DNA from: Hyphomicrobiales bacterium
GTDB lineage: Bacteria; Pseudomonadota; Alphaproteobacteria; Rhizobiales; Beijerinckiaceae
Assembly (NCBI GenBank): GCA_027488155.1
Contig: JAIYCE010000063.1
Location: forward strand, 1 to 47,956
Direction: 5' to 3'
Length of the DNA stretch: 47,956 nt
Shown: piece by piece, positions 27,297 to 34,573 of the stretch
Position numbering within the stretch: position 1 is the first letter of the stretch
Layout of the letters: each line of letters opens with the position of its first letter
Program-made: the position numbers and the translations under genes
The notes under the pieces: generated by a model
Told to the model about the DNA's origin: nothing
Databases searched by the model: none
What the model saw: only the letters and a program-made list of their open reading frames with translations

Positions 27297-27716
27297 ATGA
27301 AGTCGCGTGATACGCTTCTGCGCCTCAAGCGCTTTCAAGTGGATGAGCGCCGCCGCCGCGTGGCGCAGATCGAAACCATGATTGCTGAATTTGAACGCAT
27401 GGTTGCCGATCTTGAGCGCGAAGTGGAGCAAGAAGAGCAAAAGGCCGGGATCAACGACAAGGCGCATTTTGCCTATCCCACCTATGCGCGCGCCGCATTG
27501 CAGCGGCGGGATAATCTGCAACGTTCGGCCGATGAACTTCGTGCGCAGCTCGTCGATGCACGTGACGAGCTGACAGAGGCGGTCGAAGAATTGAAGAAAT
27601 TCGAAATCATCGATGATCGCGAACAGCAACGCGAACGCGCTGTGGAATCAGCGCGTGAACAGTCTGAGCTGGATCGCATGGCCTATCGCGTCCGTGGCGG
27701 TTTCGCTGGTGCGTGA
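27297..27716 (+). CDS. fliJ: Flagellar export chaperone FliJ
   Basis: This 139-residue protein is almost wholly helical and very rich in Glu, Arg and Gln, with heptad patterns through about 10-125, as in FliJ. It starts MKSRDTLLRLKRFQVDERRR, the conserved alphaproteobacterial FliJ N-terminus. FliJ is the central stalk that inserts into the FliI hexamer and links it to FlhA. The ATG at 27297 is preferred over an in-frame GTG at 27285. It lies directly downstream of fliI, as is usual. Confidence 0.9.
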   Translation: MKSRDTLLRLKRFQVDERRRRVAQIETMIAEFERMVADLEREVEQEEQKAGINDKAHFAYPTYARAALQRRDNLQRSADELRAQLVDARDELTEAVEELKKFEIIDDREQQRERAVESAREQSELDRMAYRVRGGFAGA

Positions 27717-27721
27717 TCAAA

Positions 27722-27745
27722 CCCGCGCCGCAAAGCCGGCGCGGG
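27722..27745. terminator. Possible hairpin terminator between fliJ and the GNAT gene
   Basis: Stem CCCGCGCC/GGCGCGGG (27722-27729 with 27738-27745), 8-nt loop, between two convergent genes. No T-run follows on either strand, so it may be a weak or factor-assisted terminator. Confidence 0.4.
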
Positions 27746-27749
27746 ACGA

Positions 27750-28361
27750 TTAAAGACGTGGAAAATGCGGAAAAGCGTTGCTGGGCAATAATCCGGCGAT
27801 GCGCGGATCTGTCGCGATCTCGACCGCGCGCTTATAGGCCCTAAAGCCTGACTTTTCATAGAACCGCAAAGCTGCGGGATGGTCCAGCGTGCAAGTGTGC
27901 ACAAAAAAGCGCGCAATCGGCCGGGCGAAAGCGTGTGCGATTGCAAAATCCATCATGATTGCCGCATGGCCAGCGCCGATCCGTTCAGCAACAACGCCAA
28001 AAAACGCGAGTTCAGTTTCATTTGGTGCGCGTGCATCGAGTTCCACAATGCCGACCGTGCCATTTCTGTCCGTGACATGAAACGCGGCGACAGCCTCGTC
28101 TTTGAAGTGCTGCTCTAACTGCGCATCGCTCCATTCAAGCCGCGAAGCCCAGCCCCATTGTTCGCCGACGGCGCGATAGAGTGTCCGATAGGCTGTAGCG
28201 TCTTTAGGGCCGAACCGTTCATAGCTGAGAGTGGCCGACGATGCCGCGCGCGGCGAGGCAGGGGTGCGCATCTCAAGAAAGGTGACGATGGCGGCGATTT
28301 GCGAATCACCCAACGGGTAATAGCCCGCCTCAAGAGTGCCTTTCCAATCGATATCGGCCAC
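27750..28361 (-). CDS. GNAT-family N-acetyltransferase
   Basis: This 203-residue protein has a GNAT fold in its C-terminal two thirds: VGIVELDARAPNETELAFFGV (strands 4-5 area), then the acetyl-CoA loop region GAGHAAIMMDFAIAHAF, and the final ALRFYEKSGFRAYKR. The N-terminal 50 residues are a separate segment beginning ADIDWKGTLEAGYYPLGDSQ. It starts with GTG at 28361 behind GGGAGG. The substrate is unknown. It is transcribed against the flagellar genes and breaks the fliI-fliJ/fliF layout, so it is probably not a flagellar component. Confidence 0.82.
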   Translation of the reverse strand: MADIDWKGTLEAGYYPLGDSQIAAIVTFLEMRTPASPRAASSATLSYERFGPKDATAYRTLYRAVGEQWGWASRLEWSDAQLEQHFKDEAVAAFHVTDRNGTVGIVELDARAPNETELAFFGVVAERIGAGHAAIMMDFAIAHAFARPIARFFVHTCTLDHPAALRFYEKSGFRAYKRAVEIATDPRIAGLLPSNAFPHFPRL

Positions 28362-28393
28362 ATCAACCTCCCTTCATCCACTTCTTTACGCTT

Positions 28394-28423
28394 CATCAAC
28401 CATAAACCGGCAAATTCTGCCGG
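28394..28423. promoter_or_regulatory. Regulatory sites before fliF: FlbD-site-like palindrome and CtrA half-site
   Basis: CCGGCA-AATTC-TGCCGG (28407-28423) is a perfect 6+6 inverted repeat that ends 33 bp before the fliF start. TCAACCAT (near 28396) resembles the CtrA half-site TTAACCAT. In Caulobacter, FlbD represses fliF from a CGGCA-containing ftr site near its promoter. The palindrome could instead be a hairpin in the 5' UTR, since a T6 run follows 12 nt later. Confidence 0.45.
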
Positions 28424-28456
28424 TGTATTGAAGCCTTTTTTACCGAGATTGCTCAA

Positions 28457-30109
28457 GTGGCGAGAATTGTGCAGGCCTTGCAAGGTGTCGGACGCGAAAA
28501 GTTAGTCGCGTCGGGACTCGTTCTGATCGCGGTCATCGCGTTCATCGCCTTTATGGTAAAAAACCTGACGCGAACGCCGATGGCGGTTCTCTACAGTCAG
28601 GTCACGGCAGACGATGCCGGTGCGATCATCAAGGAACTCGAAACGCGCGGAATCGCTTATCAATGGCGTGAAGATATAGGTGCCATTACGGTCCCGCGCG
28701 ATATGGTGGCGCGCTTGCGTCTCGATCTCGCCGCACGCGGCATTCCGGCCGGAAGTGGTGTCGGTTACGAGATTTTCGACCGTGGCGATGGCTGGTCAGC
28801 CACGAGCTTCGTCCAGAACGTCAACCAATTGCGCGCTATGGAGGGCGAGATTGCGCGCTCGATCCGCTCGCTTTCTCCGGTGCAGGCAGCGCGTGTTCAT
28901 CTCGCTATCCCTGAGAAGAAGCTGTTTCGCCGCGATCAAGACGTACCGCACGCCTCCGTTGTGCTGAAATTGCGTGGCGAGCTCGATGCCGGGCAAATCC
29001 GGGCGATCCGCCATCTTACGGCGGCAGCAGTTGAAGGGTTGAAGCCCGAGCGGGTCTCCATCGTCGACGAACGCGGCCGTCTGCTTGCGGCAACAGGAGA
29101 CCCGGCCGCGCAAGGCGTTATAGCCTCGGACGAACGGCAGGCTGGCTATGAGAAAAGATTGCAGGCGCGCATTGAAGACATTGTGGCCAGTGTGGTGGGG
29201 CAGGGCCGCGCACGCGTACAAGTCCACGCTGAGCTTGATGTTAACCGTGTGCAACAAACGCAGGAAACGTTTGATCCGGAGAGCCGTGTGGTGCGTTCGA
29301 CGCAGACACGCAATGAGACACGCTCCAATGAAGAGCGCGACAATGCGACGCTCGGGGCTGCTGCGCAAATGCCGAATGGCGCGCAGCAACCGCAGGGCAA
29401 TGGTGCCAATCGAGAGCAATCGAATAAGGTCGAAGAAACAACCAATTACGAAATTTCAAAAACAGTCCGTGTTGAAACGCTTGAGAGTGGCCGCGTCAAA
29501 CGCCTTTCGGTCGCCGTGCTGGTGGATGGATCTTACAAAAAGGCGCCCAATGGCGAGGTGACCTATGAGCCGCGGCGGCAAGAAGAGCTTGATCGGATAG
29601 CTGCTTTGGTCCGCTCAGGCGTGGGCTTCGATGTGAAGCGAGGCGACCAAATTGAGGTTGCCAATCTTCGCTTTGCCGATTTGCCAGCCATGCCCGAAAC
29701 CCTCAGCAATGATCGAAGTACAGCACCTCTCGCCTTTGATGATTGGTTCCGCTTTGGGCAGATGGTGGTGTTGTCGCTCGTCATTCTGATCCTGCTTATC
29801 ACTGTGGTGCGTCCAACATTGAAAGCAGCCTTTAGCGGCTCCACACCCATGCGCATGGTGGCCGTAGATAAGTCATCGCAAGCTGCGACCGAAATGGTGC
29901 CAGCAGGTGCCGCATCGGCTGTAGGTGAAGCGGGTCTTACTGGCATTCCTGCTGTCGGAACACCCATGACGCGCATGATTCAAGCAGCCCGCCAGACCGG
30001 ACAGGTTCATGCGCGCTCCATGGAGCAAGTTGGTCAGCTTTTTAGCGAAAATCCTGACGGTGCCATTACCGTTTTGCGGCAATGGATCAATGAACCGACG
30101 GATGCGTGA
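28457..30109 (+). CDS. fliF: Flagellar MS-ring protein FliF
   Basis: This 550-residue protein has two membrane helices (about 17-34 and 435-452). Between them lie the ring-building domains, including YSQVTADDAGAIIKELETRGI and the GDGWSATSFVQNVNQLRAMEGE(L/I)ARSI region, followed by a charged loop. The C-terminal cytoplasmic tail ends VLRQWINEPTDA, the FliG-binding segment. It forms the membrane base of the flagellum. It starts with GTG at 28457. The fliG frame overlaps its stop codon (GTGA), which suggests coupled translation. This is the first gene of fliF-fliG-fliH-fliN-flbD. Confidence 0.96.
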   Translation: MARIVQALQGVGREKLVASGLVLIAVIAFIAFMVKNLTRTPMAVLYSQVTADDAGAIIKELETRGIAYQWREDIGAITVPRDMVARLRLDLAARGIPAGSGVGYEIFDRGDGWSATSFVQNVNQLRAMEGEIARSIRSLSPVQAARVHLAIPEKKLFRRDQDVPHASVVLKLRGELDAGQIRAIRHLTAAAVEGLKPERVSIVDERGRLLAATGDPAAQGVIASDERQAGYEKRLQARIEDIVASVVGQGRARVQVHAELDVNRVQQTQETFDPESRVVRSTQTRNETRSNEERDNATLGAAAQMPNGAQQPQGNGANREQSNKVEETTNYEISKTVRVETLESGRVKRLSVAVLVDGSYKKAPNGEVTYEPRRQEELDRIAALVRSGVGFDVKRGDQIEVANLRFADLPAMPETLSNDRSTAPLAFDDWFRFGQMVVLSLVILILLITVVRPTLKAAFSGSTPMRMVAVDKSSQAATEMVPAGAASAVGEAGLTGIPAVGTPMTRMIQAARQTGQVHARSMEQVGQLFSENPDGAITVLRQWINEPTDA

Positions 30110-31134
30110 CAAAAGCCATGGCAGCGAACGATCGTAGCAAGTCGCAATTGACGGGGCCTGAAAAGGCCGCTGTCCTTTTGATGTCACTCGGCGAAGAGCG
30201 GACATCGGAATTGTGGACGGCGCTAGAAGACGATGAAATTCGCACTGTCTCAGTTGCGATGTCGCGCCTACCCGAGATCGATGCGCAGCAAGTTCAGGGA
30301 TTGCTCAACGATTTTGTGACGCGGTTGGCTTCCGGTCCCCTCGCGGGGAATTTTGAAAAAACCGAGCAGCTCTTGCGTAAGATTTTGCCGAACCGGCGCG
30401 CAGAGCAAATTATGGCTGAAATTCGCGGCCCGGCTGGCCGAAATATCTGGCAAAAATTATCGAATGTTCGGGATGAAATTCTCGCGGGCTATCTCAAGAA
30501 TGAATATCCGCAAACGGTAGCTGTCATTCTTTCTAAGATTACGACAGATCAGGCGGCGCGTGTCCTCGCACTTTTGCCCGATGAGTTTGCCATTGAGACG
30601 GTTGATCGCATGTTGCGGATGGAACCTGTACCGCAGACCGTGCTTGAGCGCATCGAAGAGACCTTGCGCATCGAGTTCATCGGCAATCTCTCTCTCACGA
30701 CAAGGCGGGACAATAATGAGCAGATGGCAGAAATATTCAATGCTTTTGACCGGCCTACGGAAGGGCGAATGTTGACAGCGCTCGATGAAATCAACCGGCA
30801 GGCAGCCGACCGCATCCGCTCACTGATGTTCACTTTCGAGGATCTGACACGGCTTGATTCTAACACCGCACAAGTCATCGTGCGGTCTGTGGATCGCGAT
30901 CTCTTGGCGCGCGCTCTCAAAGGGTCGGCCGATTTCGTCAAGGACTTTTTCTTCGAGGCGATGTCGCAACGAGCTGTCAAGATTCTATTGGAGGATATGG
31001 CGACGATCGGGCCGTTGCGCCTCAAGGATGTCGACGATGCCCAACAGGCTATTCTTCAGATTGTGAAGGATCTCGCTACTAAGGGCGATATCGTTCTGTC
31101 GAAGAGTCGCGGCGACGATGAGATGGTTTTCTGA
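30106..31134 (+). CDS. fliG: Flagellar motor switch protein FliG
   Basis: This 342-residue protein has the FliG N-terminal domain (LTGPEKAAVLLMSLGEERTSEL), the middle domain with an EYPQ motif (LKNEYPQTVAVIL), and the C-terminal torque domain with charged residues (FTFEDLTRLD, and LARALKGSADFVKDFFFEAMSQRA). It links FliF to the C-ring and interacts with the stator. A GTG at 30106 overlaps the fliF stop; an ATG at 30118 is equally possible and would remove four residues. fliH starts 1 bp after its stop. Confidence 0.96.
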   Translation: MTKAMAANDRSKSQLTGPEKAAVLLMSLGEERTSELWTALEDDEIRTVSVAMSRLPEIDAQQVQGLLNDFVTRLASGPLAGNFEKTEQLLRKILPNRRAEQIMAEIRGPAGRNIWQKLSNVRDEILAGYLKNEYPQTVAVILSKITTDQAARVLALLPDEFAIETVDRMLRMEPVPQTVLERIEETLRIEFIGNLSLTTRRDNNEQMAEIFNAFDRPTEGRMLTALDEINRQAADRIRSLMFTFEDLTRLDSNTAQVIVRSVDRDLLARALKGSADFVKDFFFEAMSQRAVKILLEDMATIGPLRLKDVDDAQQAILQIVKDLATKGDIVLSKSRGDDEMVF

Positions 31135-31135
31135 G

Positions 31136-31774
31136 ATGAGTGCTATGGCAGCCCATAAATTTACCTTTAGCGATGATTTCGGACTCGAGCGGCGCGATGG
31201 CATCATGCGCCGTGCGCAGGATCGTGCTGCACTCGAGGAGGCTGAGCAGCGCGGCTATGCGGCGGGCTTTGCAGCCGGACAGAGCGCGCAGATAGCCAGC
31301 GATGAAGCACAGCTGGCGCATTCACTTCACCTGATTGCATCTACGATTGAGCAATTTGTTGCAGATCGTGATCGTTTCTTTGAGCACTGCCAGCAGACGA
31401 GCGTGTCTCTCGCGCATCATCTTGTGACGCTTCATGGTGCCATAGTTTCTGATTACGATCCGTTGGCAGCATTTTCGGCTGCTGCACGGGAGATATTTTT
31501 GAATTATGCGCAAGCGGTCCGGATTGTTGGGCGAGTGCCGGTCGATATCCGCGATGCGACCGAAGTGCGAATGAAGAAACTGGCTGCCGATCTCAATTAT
31601 TCCGGCGCTTTATCCGTTGAAGTTCTGCCAGCGGGGCATGGCGCTGCCGATTTTATGCTTGAATGGCCTGAGGGAGCTTTGCAGTTTGATCGTGCTGCTC
31701 TGCAAGCTCGTTTGGCAAATGAATTTCAGCGTTGCGGCTTTTCAATGACCGATGTGAGCGATGGCGATGATTGA
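31136..31774 (+). CDS. fliH: Flagellar assembly protein FliH (FlbE-like)
   Basis: This 212-residue protein sits between fliG and fliN, where alphaproteobacteria carry the divergent FliH (FlbE in Caulobacter). It begins AAHKFTFSDDFGLERR and has an Ala/Glu-rich helical N-terminal half containing small-residue repeats (AAGFAAGQSAQ), as in FliH. The C-terminal half has ESCRT-like alternating segments with VEVLPAGHGAADFMLEWPEG. FliH regulates FliI and tethers it to the C-ring. The call relies largely on gene position. The last 14 bp overlap fliN. Confidence 0.82.
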   Translation: MSAMAAHKFTFSDDFGLERRDGIMRRAQDRAALEEAEQRGYAAGFAAGQSAQIASDEAQLAHSLHLIASTIEQFVADRDRFFEHCQQTSVSLAHHLVTLHGAIVSDYDPLAAFSAAAREIFLNYAQAVRIVGRVPVDIRDATEVRMKKLAADLNYSGALSVEVLPAGHGAADFMLEWPEGALQFDRAALQARLANEFQRCGFSMTDVSDGDD

Positions 31775-32105
31775 CAATGCTTCCCCACTCCTGCCCGATA
31801 TTGCAGACGTACCACTTGACGGCGCTGCCGACATAAATGCGGCAGCGGGCATGGCTAAAACAGCAGCCGATCTCGAGCATGTGTTCGATGTGCCCGTCAC
31901 CGTATCTGCAGTATTGGGTCGGACACGGCTTGAAATTGCTTCACTTGTCGCGCTCGGGCCAGGTGCAGTGCTTGAGCTCGATCGTCGTGTGGGCGAGCCT
32001 ATCGATGTCTTCGTCAACAATCGCCTCGTGGCGCGCGGTGAAGTCGTGCTGATCGATGAGAAACTCGGCGTTACAATGACAGAAATTGTAAAAAGCGACA
32101 GGTAA
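31761..32105 (+). CDS. fliN: Flagellar motor switch protein FliN
   Basis: This 114-residue protein has the SpoA domain: VFDVPVTVSAVLGRTRLEIASLVALGPGAVLELDRRVGEP, then VFVNNRLVARGEVVLIDEKLGVTMTEIV. It forms the bottom of the C-ring with FliM, which is not encoded in this window. It overlaps the 3' end of fliH by 14 bp and precedes flbD by 11 bp, so it belongs to one operon. An ATG two codons later is also possible. Confidence 0.95.
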   Translation: MAMIDNASPLLPDIADVPLDGAADINAAAGMAKTAADLEHVFDVPVTVSAVLGRTRLEIASLVALGPGAVLELDRRVGEPIDVFVNNRLVARGEVVLIDEKLGVTMTEIVKSDR

Positions 32106-32116
32106 GGATCATTGCA

Positions 32117-33487
32117 ATGAGACTTTTAGTGATTGGCCCATTGCGGGCACCACTGATTGAGGCAACGCGTATGGCGATGCAGCGCGGTGCGGCAGCAACG
32201 ACAGCCGAGAGTATTGCGCAGGGCTTGGATTTTCTGCGTAAGCGCGGCGCTGATCTCTTGATCGTCGATGTGGCGCTCGACATTGCCGCACTGATAAGGG
32301 CCCTAGAGGAAGAGCGGATTGCCACACCTGTTATTGCCTGTGGTACAAAGCTCGACAAAGATGCGGCAAGTGCTGCTATTGCGGCGGGCGCGCGGGATTT
32401 TCTTCCCCTACCGCCCGATGCCGAACTCATCGCCGCGATGCTTGAAGCTGTGACAGACTCAAAGCCAGCTTTTGTCTGGCGCGATCCGGCCATGGAACGT
32501 GTCGTGAGTCTGGCTGAGAAAATTGCAGCATCCGATGCGTCGGTGATGATTACCGGCGAAAGCGGCACAGGTAAGGAAGTGATGGCCCGCTTTCTTCATG
32601 ACCGGTCGAAGCGGAAAGCCAAACCTTTTGTCTCTGTTAATTGCGCCGCTTTGCCAGAGGGTTTGCTTGAAAGCGAATTATTCGGTCATGAACGCGGCGC
32701 GCTCACTGGTGCGGTGGCGCGTCGAATCGGGAAATTCGAAGAGGCGGATGGCGGCACGCTACTGCTCGATGAGATTTCCGAAATGGATGCGCGGCTTCAG
32801 GCTAAGCTCCTGCGTGCGCTACAGGAGCGCGTGATCGATCGAGTCGGTGGCGGCAAGCCGGTGTCGGTCGACATTCGCGTACTCGCCACGTCTAACCGTA
32901 AGCTGGAAGAAGAGGTGCGGACGGGTCGGTTTCGGCAGGATCTTTATTATCGACTCAATGTTGTGGCGCTGCGGCTGCCGCCTTTGCGTGAGCGACCTAC
33001 CGATGTGCTGGCGCTGAGCGAGCATTTCATTGAGCGTTTTGCGATGGCGAACGGGTTGCCTGCGCGGCCTTTGGCTGAGGCGGCCAAACGGCAATTGCTG
33101 GCGAATCCTTGGCGGGGCAATGTCCGCGAGCTTGAGAATGTTCTGCATCGCGCGGTGCTTGTCGCATCGGGGACAGAGATCGGCCTCGATGCTTTGATTG
33201 GCTTGGGTGAAGCCTATGGGTTGGGCGATGATGTCGATCGGGCGGCCGCGCGTGCGGGTGCGGTGCTGACACGGGATCTCGTTGGCCGCAGCGTAGCCGA
33301 TGTTGAACGGGGGCTCATCCTCGATACGCTCGATCATTGCGGCGGCAACCGAACCCATGCTGCGCGGGTACTTGGGATTTCGATCCGTACCTTGAGGAAC
33401 AAGCTCAATGAATATGCCGGTCAGCATGACATGGCCGTTCAGCCCGGGGCTTGGCAGGGCATGGCTGCGCGTTCGACCATCTCGTAG
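32117..33487 (+). CDS. flbD: Sigma-54-dependent flagellar regulator FlbD
   Basis: This 456-residue protein is FlbD by sequence and by its place after fliN. A degenerate receiver domain (about 1-115) lacks the N-terminal acidic pair. The AAA+ domain has Walker A GESGTGKE (147-154), Walker B GGTLLLDE and an arginine finger region (REDL-type, here RQDLYYRLNVV). A Fis-type HTH (GGNRTHAARVLGISIRTLRNKL) follows. The sigma-54-contacting loop reads GALTGA (194-199) instead of the usual GAFTGA. FlbD activates late flagellar genes and, in Caulobacter, represses fliF; it is controlled by FliX rather than phosphorylation. FliX is not in this window. Confidence 0.93.
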   Translation: MRLLVIGPLRAPLIEATRMAMQRGAAATTAESIAQGLDFLRKRGADLLIVDVALDIAALIRALEEERIATPVIACGTKLDKDAASAAIAAGARDFLPLPPDAELIAAMLEAVTDSKPAFVWRDPAMERVVSLAEKIAASDASVMITGESGTGKEVMARFLHDRSKRKAKPFVSVNCAALPEGLLESELFGHERGALTGAVARRIGKFEEADGGTLLLDEISEMDARLQAKLLRALQERVIDRVGGGKPVSVDIRVLATSNRKLEEEVRTGRFRQDLYYRLNVVALRLPPLRERPTDVLALSEHFIERFAMANGLPARPLAEAAKRQLLANPWRGNVRELENVLHRAVLVASGTEIGLDALIGLGEAYGLGDDVDRAAARAGAVLTRDLVGRSVADVERGLILDTLDHCGGNRTHAARVLGISIRTLRNKLNEYAGQHDMAVQPGAWQGMAARSTIS

Positions 33488-33563
33488 AAACCGCAGCCTG
33501 ACATTTATTTGACATAAAGTTGGGGCGGGCGGCGATCCGCCACGTCGGCCCCCCTTGCCTTGC

Positions 33564-33591
33564 GCTTGGCACTGGGGCAGTGATGCCAAGC
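33564..33591. repeat. Inverted repeat between flbD and the UPF0104-type gene
   Basis: GCTTGGCA/TGCCAAGC (33564-33571 with 33584-33591) is an 8-bp perfect inverted repeat with further inner pairing (CTG/CAG). No T-run follows, so it may be a 3' stabilising hairpin for the fliF-flbD mRNA or an operator for the next gene. Confidence 0.5.
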
Positions 33592-33620
33592 CCAATCCGG
33601 GCCTAGAGGCTTTGTGACGC

Positions 33621-34571
33621 ATGAAGCGTTTGCTCGATTATGTGTGGCCAGTCATCGGCCTTGCAGCCGTCGTTTTTTCAGGTTGGCTTCTCTACAAAGA
33701 GCTGGCTGGTCTATCGGCAGCCGATGTTATCGGCAGCCTAAAGGCGATTTCTCTGTACCAGTGGACGATGTGTATCCTTGCCACCTTGCTCGCCTATGCG
33801 GCGCTTGCTTGGTACGACCGGATTGCGCTGCTCCATCTCGGGCACAAGCTTGGTTGGGGCTTCATCTCTCTCGTGTCCTTCACAACCTACGCATTGTCGC
33901 ACAATATTGGTGCCTCTGTGTTTTCGGGCGCAATGGTGCGTTATCGCGCCTATTCCACAAAGGGGCTGACGGCTGGCGAAATCGCCGTGCTCGTGGCGTT
34001 GTGCTCGTTCACTTTCGCCTTTGGAACCATTTTACTTGGCGGTCTTGTACTGGTCGGTGAGCCGGAACTCGTGCAGCGCTTGTTCGATATTCCGATCTGG
34101 ACCGCGCGCCTCATCGGACTTGGCATGCTCGCCTTCTGCGCGCTTTATATTGTCGGCTCGTGGCTCAATCTGCCGCCGCTCGTGATCGGCAAGTTCAAAC
34201 TCTTCTATCCGCGGCTTGGCATTGCAGGCCGCCAATTGATCGCAGCGCCGATGGAGCTAATCGGGGCAGCGGCCATTATCTATTTCGCCATGCCAGAAGC
34301 GGGAAACCCCGGTTTCTTCGTTGTCCTCGGCGTGTTCCTCGCCTCGTTCTCCGCCGCGCTGCTCTCGCACGCACCTGGCGGTCTCGGCGTGCTTGAATTC
34401 ATCTTCGTCAAAGCGATGCCGGATATGGCCAAGGCCGACGTGGTGGCAGCGCTTCTTGTTTTCCGTCTGCTCTATCTGCTGATCCCGCTGGCGTTTTCGA
34501 TCGTCGTTGTGATTCTGTTTGAGCGTCAGCGCTTGGCGGATGTATTGCGGCGGACGAAAGATCAAGCCTGA
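33621..34571 (+). CDS. UPF0104 / lysylphosphatidylglycerol synthase transmembrane-type protein
   Basis: This 316-residue inner-membrane protein has about eight hydrophobic helices and matches the flippase-like membrane part of MprF (UPF0104). It contains the conserved FTTYALSHNIGASVFSGAMVRYRAYS region and the HAPGGLGVLE motif. It has no aminoacyl-transferase domain, so it cannot make lysyl-PG on its own. Stand-alone members are thought to move or sense lipids, without proof. It lies between flbD and flhA but is not a known flagellar part. Its stop lies 2 bp from the stop of the convergent flhA. Confidence 0.82.
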   Translation: MKRLLDYVWPVIGLAAVVFSGWLLYKELAGLSAADVIGSLKAISLYQWTMCILATLLAYAALAWYDRIALLHLGHKLGWGFISLVSFTTYALSHNIGASVFSGAMVRYRAYSTKGLTAGEIAVLVALCSFTFAFGTILLGGLVLVGEPELVQRLFDIPIWTARLIGLGMLAFCALYIVGSWLNLPPLVIGKFKLFYPRLGIAGRQLIAAPMELIGAAAIIYFAMPEAGNPGFFVVLGVFLASFSAALLSHAPGGLGVLEFIFVKAMPDMAKADVVAALLVFRLLYLLIPLAFSIVVVILFERQRLADVLRRTKDQA

Positions 34572-34573
34572 GA

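Noticed and set aside
33512-33545. TTGACA near 33510 as the promoter of the UPF0104-type gene
   Set aside because: No acceptable -10 at 16-18 bp; the downstream sequence is GC-rich.
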